A stretch of DNA of 34,369 bases from Butyricicoccus faecihominis. Its GTDB lineage: Bacteria; Bacillota; Clostridia; Oscillospirales; Butyricicoccaceae. The DNA is taken from NCBI RefSeq assembly GCF_024462775.1, contig NZ_JANGCE010000036.1, forward strand, positions 1-34,369, given 5' to 3'. The position numbers were made by a program, and so were the translations under genes. Within the stretch, counting starts at the first letter, position 1; each line of letters begins with the position of its first letter. Below the pieces are notes generated by a model. That model made no database searches, was not told the DNA's origin, and saw only the letters and a list, made by a program, of their open reading frames with translations. This document shows positions 30,536 to 34,369 of the stretch, piece after piece.

Positions 30536-30541
30536 ATTATA
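30536..30541 (-). promoter_or_regulatory. -10 box for the exporter/NSS transcription unit
   Basis: On the minus strand, the partial unit U1 reads TGTGGTATAAT, an extended -10, about 30 nt before the exporter-like start codon. No -35 is evident. Confidence 0.5.
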
Positions 30542-31013
30542 CCACAGCGGCAGGAGCAAATAAAGCTATTAGCACTCGCTAAGCGCCGCTGGTGGTATAA
30601 TGATTTAATAGGCGGTATAATAGCCGTTTCGCGGCTATTATACCATGGATGGGCCGATTCTACAACCCAAAAATAAATTTTCAGCTTTACCGCCCTGTGA
30701 AACAAGGCTGTGGTATACTAGCCGCAAAACGGCTATTATACCCGGATAAAATTAATTATACCACCAGCGGCGCCATAATGAGTGCCGATTGCTTTAAAAT
30801 GCCTTGCCGCTGTGGTATACTAGCCGCAAAACGGCTATTATACACGGATTAAATCATTATACCACCAGCGGCGCTTAACGGGATGTTTAGTGCTTACTTT
30901 TCTTTGCCGCTGTGGTATAATAGCTGTAAAGCAGCTATTATACTCGGATTAAAATCATTATACCATCAGCGGCGCCTATCGGATGCACGAGACCTCTCGT
31001 TTGCCTGCCGCTG

Positions 31014-31022
31014 CGGTATAAT
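31014..31022 (+). promoter_or_regulatory. Extended -10-like box before proC
   Basis: TATAAT at 31017-31022 in partial unit U6 is preceded by CGG, and by TGGTATAAT in the sister units. The inner hairpin (TAGCTG/CAGCTA) covers the likely transcription start, so a repressor or a hairpin could act here. Confidence 0.5.
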
Positions 31023-31059
31023 AGCTGTAAAGCAGCTATATAATAAGGAGCGTTTATTA

Positions 31060-31872
31060 ATGAAGCAATATAAATTCGGCGTCATCGGCGCGGGCAATAT
31101 GGGAATGGCGATCACAGAGGGCGCGGTGCGCGCGGGCTTTTTTACGCCCCAGCAGGTGCTGCTGTTTAACCGCAGCGAGGAAAAACGGGCGAAAAACGCC
31201 GCCGCGGGCTACGCCGTGACCGGCGACTATACCGAGGTGTACCAGAACTGCGATACCGTCGTTTTGGGCGTCAAGCCGCAAAACTTTGACGAGCTTTTGC
31301 CGGTACTGGCCGCCAATACGCCAGAGGAAAAGCCGCTGCTTCTGTCCATCGCGGCGGGCGTGACCTTTGCAAAAATGGAAAAAGCGCTCGGCGCGGATAC
31401 CGCGATCATTCGTATTATGCCCAATACGCCGCTGATGATCGGCGAGGGCGCGTCCGCATTGGTGAAAAACGCGGCGGCAGAGGATGGTCAGTTGGATTTC
31501 GCGGTCAAGCTGTTCGGCACCATGGGCGTTACCGCCGTGTTTGCGGGCGAGCAAATGCTCAATGAAGTCATTCCTTATAACGGCTCGTTCCCGGCCTATG
31601 TTTATGCCTTCGCGGACGCTATGGTGCAGAGCGCCGAGCAGCACGGCATCGGCGAGCGGCAGGCGCTCGAGCTGGTCTGTCAAACCATGATCGGCTCGGC
31701 CAAAATGCTGCTCGCGGGCGGCAAATCCCCGGCCGGGTTGATCCGCGCGGTCTGTTCGCCCGGCGGCACGACGCTGGAAGCCATGAACGTGATCGAAACG
31801 CGCGGCCTTGCCGGTATCCTTGCCGAAGCAAGCGATAAGTGCATCGCCCGCGCCTATGAATTGGGTAAATAA
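31060..31872 (+). CDS. proC: Pyrroline-5-carboxylate reductase
   Basis: This 270-residue enzyme catalyses the last step of proline synthesis, NAD(P)H-dependent reduction of pyrroline-5-carboxylate. It has the N-terminal Rossmann motif FGVIGAGNMG, the SIAAGVTF and IRIMPNTPLMIGEG blocks and the family signature SPGGTTLEAMNVIE. Length is normal. The ATG at 31060 follows AAGGAGCGTTTATTA; an upstream extension to 30883 is repeat-derived. No proA or proB is in the window, so it is a stand-alone unit. Expression probably depends on the palindromic promoter array directly upstream. Confidence 0.96.
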   Translation: MKQYKFGVIGAGNMGMAITEGAVRAGFFTPQQVLLFNRSEEKRAKNAAAGYAVTGDYTEVYQNCDTVVLGVKPQNFDELLPVLAANTPEEKPLLLSIAAGVTFAKMEKALGADTAIIRIMPNTPLMIGEGASALVKNAAAEDGQLDFAVKLFGTMGVTAVFAGEQMLNEVIPYNGSFPAYVYAFADAMVQSAEQHGIGERQALELVCQTMIGSAKMLLAGGKSPAGLIRAVCSPGGTTLEAMNVIETRGLAGILAEASDKCIARAYELGK

Positions 31873-31906
31873 ACGGAATCATACAGCGCCGCCTGCAATC
31901 GATTTA

Positions 31907-31935
31907 TTGACTTTGCACGCCCTGTGTGGTAAAGT
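31907..31935 (+). promoter_or_regulatory. Promoter of the small acidic protein gene
   Basis: TTGACT (31907-31912) and TAAAGT (31930-31935) are 17 nt apart, with TGG before the -10. Confidence 0.6.
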
Positions 31936-31970
31936 GATTGTATCCAGAATCATGAGAGGAAGTGGATACC

Positions 31971-32285
31971 GTGAAAAAATCGACGAAATTTAAAACAGGT
32001 ATGCTTCTGATGAGCCTAGCGGTTGCGGCCGGCGCTACCACTGCGGCCATCTTATTACAAAAAAAGCGCGAAGAAGAAGTTTATCACGAGGCCGAACTGA
32101 AGGCGATGGATGAGCTGGAAGAAATGATGCGCGCCGAATCCGAATGCGATTCCTGCTCGTGCGCCGAAGAATGCGCCGCGGCGGATGCTGAATATCAGGA
32201 CTCGTTCGATGAATCCGTGCCCGAAGAGGAGCCGGAGGACGAGGAAGACGCCGAACCGGCGGACGATACGGACGAAGAGGCATAA
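31971..32285 (+). CDS. Small membrane-anchored acidic protein
   Basis: I do not recognise this 104-residue protein. A basic N-terminus (MKKSTKFKTG) leads into one TM helix (MLLMSLAVAAGATTAAILL), then a charged helix, a cysteine cluster (CDSCSCAEEC) and a tail almost wholly of Glu, Asp and Pro. The GTG at 31971 lies 10 nt after AGAGGA; the GTG at 31962 is too close. It has its own promoter and terminator. A metal-binding or envelope role is possible but unsupported. Confidence 0.65.
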   Translation: MKKSTKFKTGMLLMSLAVAAGATTAAILLQKKREEEVYHEAELKAMDELEEMMRAESECDSCSCAEECAAADAEYQDSFDESVPEEEPEDEEDAEPADDTDEEA

Positions 32286-32304
32286 ACCAAACCAAATATC
32301 TGCG

Positions 32305-32335
32305 GGCGGAGAAGCCATTCTCCGCCTGTTGTTTT
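32305..32335 (+). terminator. Terminator after the acidic protein gene
   Basis: GGCGGAGAA (32305-32313) pairs with TTCTCCGCC (32318-32326), followed by TGTTGTTTT. Confidence 0.7.
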
Positions 32336-32360
32336 CTGCAAATGGAAGGAGCAATACGCC

Positions 32361-33233
32361 ATGATCGAATACGAAGGCCGCGTTTTTCGGCCCCCGTCCG
32401 AGGCTTACAGCCTGATCGTGCAGGTCACGATCGGGTGCAGCCACAATAAATGCACCTTTTGCGATATGTACAAGGAAAAGCAGTTCCGCGTGCGGAAGCT
32501 GGAGGAGGTCAAGCACGATTTTGATATCGCGCGCCGCCAGTACCGCCGCGTCGAGCGCATCTTTTTGGCCGACGGCGACGCGCTCATGTGCCGCCCCGCG
32601 CATCTGGCAGAGATCTTGCGCTATATCCGCGAGCTTTTCCCCGAATGCGAGCGCGTGACGAGCTATGGCTCGCCCGCGTCCATTCTGGTTAAGCAGCAGG
32701 CCGATCTTGATCTGCTGCACTCGCTCGGTCTGGACATGATCTATCTGGGTCTGGAATCCGGTTCGGACGAGGTGCTGCGCCGTATCAATAAGGGCGAAAC
32801 CGCCGATGAGATCGTCCGCGCGGGGCTAATGGTCAAGCAAGCGGGCATGAAGCTATCCGTCACCTGCATCGCGGGCCTTGGCTCCAAGGAGCTTTCGGAA
32901 GAGCACGCCGTTCAAACCGCGCAGGCGCTTTCCCGTATGAAGCCGGAATACATCGGCCTGCTCACCCTATTGTTTGAACTGCCCACCCCGCTGATGCGCG
33001 ACTGGCAGGAAGGACGCTTCTATCTGATGAACCCTATAGAGATCGCGGAGGAAACGCTTACGCTTTTGGAGCATATCGACGCCGAGGGCAGTGTGTTCCG
33101 CGCCAATCACGCCTCGAATTATGTCAATCTTGCGGGCACGCTCAACCGCGACCGCGAGGATATGTGCAGCCGCCTGCGGCAGGCGCTTGAGGGGAAGATT
33201 GGTTTCCGCAGTGAAGCGTACCGAGCAAGATAA
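32361..33233 (+). CDS. Radical SAM protein
   Basis: This 290-residue enzyme starts its barrel with VTIGCSHNKCTFCDMY. The cysteines read C-x4-C-x2-C, one residue longer in the first gap than the usual C-x3-C-x2-C, as in a group of COG1032-type proteins with the same GCSHNKCTFC signature. Further radical-SAM features are FLADGDALMCRP, TSYGSPASIL and MIYLGLESGSDEVLRRINKG, the SAM-contacting glutamate region. There is no extra C-terminal Fe-S domain or B12 domain. The reaction is unknown. ATG at 32361, after GGAAGGAGC. Confidence 0.87.
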   Translation: MIEYEGRVFRPPSEAYSLIVQVTIGCSHNKCTFCDMYKEKQFRVRKLEEVKHDFDIARRQYRRVERIFLADGDALMCRPAHLAEILRYIRELFPECERVTSYGSPASILVKQQADLDLLHSLGLDMIYLGLESGSDEVLRRINKGETADEIVRAGLMVKQAGMKLSVTCIAGLGSKELSEEHAVQTAQALSRMKPEYIGLLTLLFELPTPLMRDWQEGRFYLMNPIEIAEETLTLLEHIDAEGSVFRANHASNYVNLAGTLNRDREDMCSRLRQALEGKIGFRSEAYRAR

Positions 33234-33316
33234 ATAAAAATTTGTGTAAAATTTTATGCAAAAACAATAGAATTATCGCCCTGAGGTGTTAATTCTGTGA
33301 AAGTTTCAAATTTTAC

Positions 33317-33345
33317 GGGACAGACGCGCTTTTTTGTGGTATACT
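33317..33345 (+). promoter_or_regulatory. Promoter of the phospholipase C-like gene
   Basis: TGGTATACT (33337-33345) is an extended -10, with GGGACA (33317-33322) 17 nt upstream. The -10 box has the same TGTGGTATACT wording as array units U3 and U4. Confidence 0.6.
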
Positions 33346-33400
33346 GGTTTCGTATTTTGAGATAAGAATAGCCACGAGTATTCCGGTTGGAGGACTGTTA

Positions 33401-34000
33401 ATGGATTCCGTTTCCCACGTAAGGGTCGCGCACCTGCTGCTCGACTATGTTGAACAGACTTGCGGCGTGACTTTTGACCGCGGCGGTTTTGTCTACGGCA
33501 ACCTGAAGCCCGACCTGACAGGCACCTACCTGACCAAGCGCCACTATCCCTCCCTCATGTTTGACGAAGTGATGGAAAAGATTCGCGCGTTCACCGAGCG
33601 CTACACGATCGGGCCGGATAACGGCCACGAGCTTTCGGTCGATCTCGGTGAGATCTGCCACTTTATGACCGACTTCTTTACTTATCCGCATAACGACGAT
33701 ATATATGACCGCAACCTGCTGGCGCATTATGTGTATGAAAAGCGCATCGCGCTTGTTATACGCCGCCGCATGACCGAGGCCCGCTTTGAACGCTGGGCCG
33801 GGCCGATCATCCCGCCCCTGACTGTGGACGCGCTGATCTCCCGCATCGAGGGCATGCACGGCAGCTACCGCGAGCAGAAGCGCCGCCACTGCATCGATGA
33901 CGACATCATGCATGTTTGCCGCGCCACCGCCATGCTGGTGCTTTCGGTGATCAATATTGCGTATGTGCCGGAGGAAGCCTCGGCCGCCGCGCTCGCTTAA
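33401..34000 (+). CDS. Zinc-dependent phospholipase C-like protein
   Basis: This 199-residue protein has the histidine and acidic pattern of the zinc-dependent phospholipase C family: VRVAHLLLDY near the start, GNLKPDLTG, KRHYPSLMFDEV and DLGEICHFMTDFFTYPHN. His and Asp in these motifs would hold the zinc ions. There is no signal peptide, so it is probably cytosolic, unlike secreted alpha-toxin relatives. The ATG at 33401 follows GGTTGGAGGACTGTTA. The substrate is unknown. A terminator follows, then CRISPR repeats. Confidence 0.82.
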   Translation: MDSVSHVRVAHLLLDYVEQTCGVTFDRGGFVYGNLKPDLTGTYLTKRHYPSLMFDEVMEKIRAFTERYTIGPDNGHELSVDLGEICHFMTDFFTYPHNDDIYDRNLLAHYVYEKRIALVIRRRMTEARFERWAGPIIPPLTVDALISRIEGMHGSYREQKRRHCIDDDIMHVCRATAMLVLSVINIAYVPEEASAAALA

Positions 34001-34016
34001 AAATAGGTATTATAAA

Positions 34017-34051
34017 ACACCCGCCGCAGATTTTCTGCGGCGGGTGTTTTT
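34017..34051 (+). terminator. Terminator before the CRISPR array
   Basis: ACACCCGCCGCAGA (34017-34030) pairs perfectly with TCTGCGGCGGGTGT (34034-34047) over 3 nt, then TTTTGC. Confidence 0.9.
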
Positions 34052-34113
34052 GCTGTGCGGCCTTATTAAGAGAGTCATACCATGCCAATCAGAGCAACGC
34101 CACCGTCCGCCAT

Positions 34114-34369
34114 ATTTCAATCCACGCGCCCACGAGGGAGCGACCTTCGCGTGAAACGAAAAAAAGGCTATACGGTAATATTTCAATCCGCGCCTCCGAG
34201 AGGGGAGCGACGGCCGCTTACGCTGCCTTGCGAACGCTCCACAGGTGATTTCAATCCACGCCCCCGCGAGGGGAGCGACACCAGCGCGGGCAGCCCAGCC
34301 GCCATGTCCTCGGTATTTCAATCCACGCCCCCGCGAGGGGAGCGACACCAGCGCGGGCAGCCCAGCCGC
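34114..34369 (-). CRISPR. Trailer end of a type I-C-like CRISPR array, truncated by the window
   Basis: Four repeats of 31-32 bp lie at 34114-34144, 34180-34211, 34248-34279 and 34315-34346. Each begins ATTTCAATCC on the plus strand and ends GAGCGAC. Spacers are 35, 36 and 35 nt, plus a cut fourth. On the minus strand the repeat ends GTGGATTGAAAT, the 3' end expected of I-C repeats, so transcription should run leftwards and the leader lie beyond the window. The two leftmost repeats are degenerate (R1 lacks one base and has mismatches, R2 differs in the stem), which fits a trailer end. No cas gene is in the window. Confidence 0.92.

Larger units (their letters stand above)
30531..31040. repeat. 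Array of six palindromic repeat units with unique spacers
   Basis: Full units are about 70 bp: outer arm TGCCGCTGTGGTATA, inner hairpin (TAGCCG-CAAAA-CGGCTA or TAGCTG-TAAAG-CAGCTA) and closing ATTATACCACCAGCGGCG. Units: U1 30531-30552 (partial, minus), U2 30583-30648 (minus), U3 30706-30774, U4 30805-30874, U5 30905-30975 and U6 31006-31040 (partial), the last four plus. Starts of U3-U6 are 99-101 bp apart. Spacers of about 30 bp are all different. The change from C-G to T-A in the inner stem is matched on both sides. GGTATAAT/GGTATACT gives each unit a -10-like box. Confidence 0.85.

Noticed and set aside
30531-31040. Reading the proC-upstream array as a CRISPR locus
   Set aside because: Units are about 70 bp, strongly palindromic over their whole length, imperfect and present in both orientations. 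Spacing resembles CRISPR only by chance.
30531-31040. Reading the array as integron attC sites
   Set aside because: No gene cassettes lie between the units, and no conserved attC core site or integrase is seen.
34010-34348. 112-codon minus-strand frame with repeated SLPSRGRGLKY
   Set aside because: It is the translation of CRISPR repeats and spacers, a known kind of false gene.

Overview
The window looks like a chromosomal segment of a GC-rich anaerobic Firmicute, most likely a gut Clostridia/Oscillospirales relative. I base this on strong GGAGG ribosome sites, extended -10 promoters of the TGGTATAAT type, a dicluster ferredoxin, LytTR/GHKL and GntR regulators, DUF6809-type small proteins and a type I-C-like CRISPR repeat. 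The species cannot be fixed from sequence reading alone.

Layout. (1) 1-4080 is an AT-richer accessory patch: a decayed IS256-family transposase whose end abuts or supplies the stop of a DUF4209/HEPN-like gene, then small genes and scraps typical of mobile elements. (2) 4287-8497 is a hybrid sensor kinase with two receiver domains, overlapped by a solute-binding lipoprotein. (3) 8622-9686 is a ferredoxin, a NapH-like membrane Fe-S protein and an ArsR-family repressor with the cysteine spacing of persulfide sensors. (4) 9850-10544 is an AT-rich insertion with an XRE repressor, a divergent small gene and matching operators. (5) 10622-14390 holds a regulator with two GntR-type HTH domains, a MITE-like inverted repeat and an exported Pro/Ala-rich protein. 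(6) 14404-14716 holds a nested palindromic repeat and terminators. (7) 14901-16960 is a LytTR regulator and GHKL kinase pair.

(8) 17145-27406 is the most remarkable part, a run of eleven tightly packed, often overlapping genes: a Cys-rich small protein, a STAS anti-anti-sigma protein, a MATE transporter fused to an RsbW-like domain, a GNAT, a membrane SpoIIE/PP2C phosphatase, a stand-alone RsbW-like kinase, an ABC lipoprotein-permease fusion with multiplied and permuted solute-binding lobes, an ABC ATPase that also carries an RsbW-like C-terminal domain, an exported coiled-coil protein, a membrane protein and a PrsW-like protease. No sigma factor is visible. The layout suggests a partner-switching cascade that acts on, or is sensed through, transporters. 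The stand-alone kinase keeps its catalytic residues while both transporter-fused copies have lost them, so those two may be docking domains.

(9) 27502-30504 holds a CAT-like acetyltransferase, an NSS symporter and an aromatic-acid-exporter-like protein. (10) 30531-31040 is an array of about 70-bp palindromic units separated by about 30-bp unique spacers; it points outward to both flanking genes and carries promoter-like -10 boxes. (11) 31060-34000 holds proC, a small acidic membrane protein, a radical SAM protein and a zinc-dependent phospholipase C-like protein. (12) 34114-34369 is the trailer end of a type I-C-like CRISPR array, with a duplicated spacer, that runs off the window.
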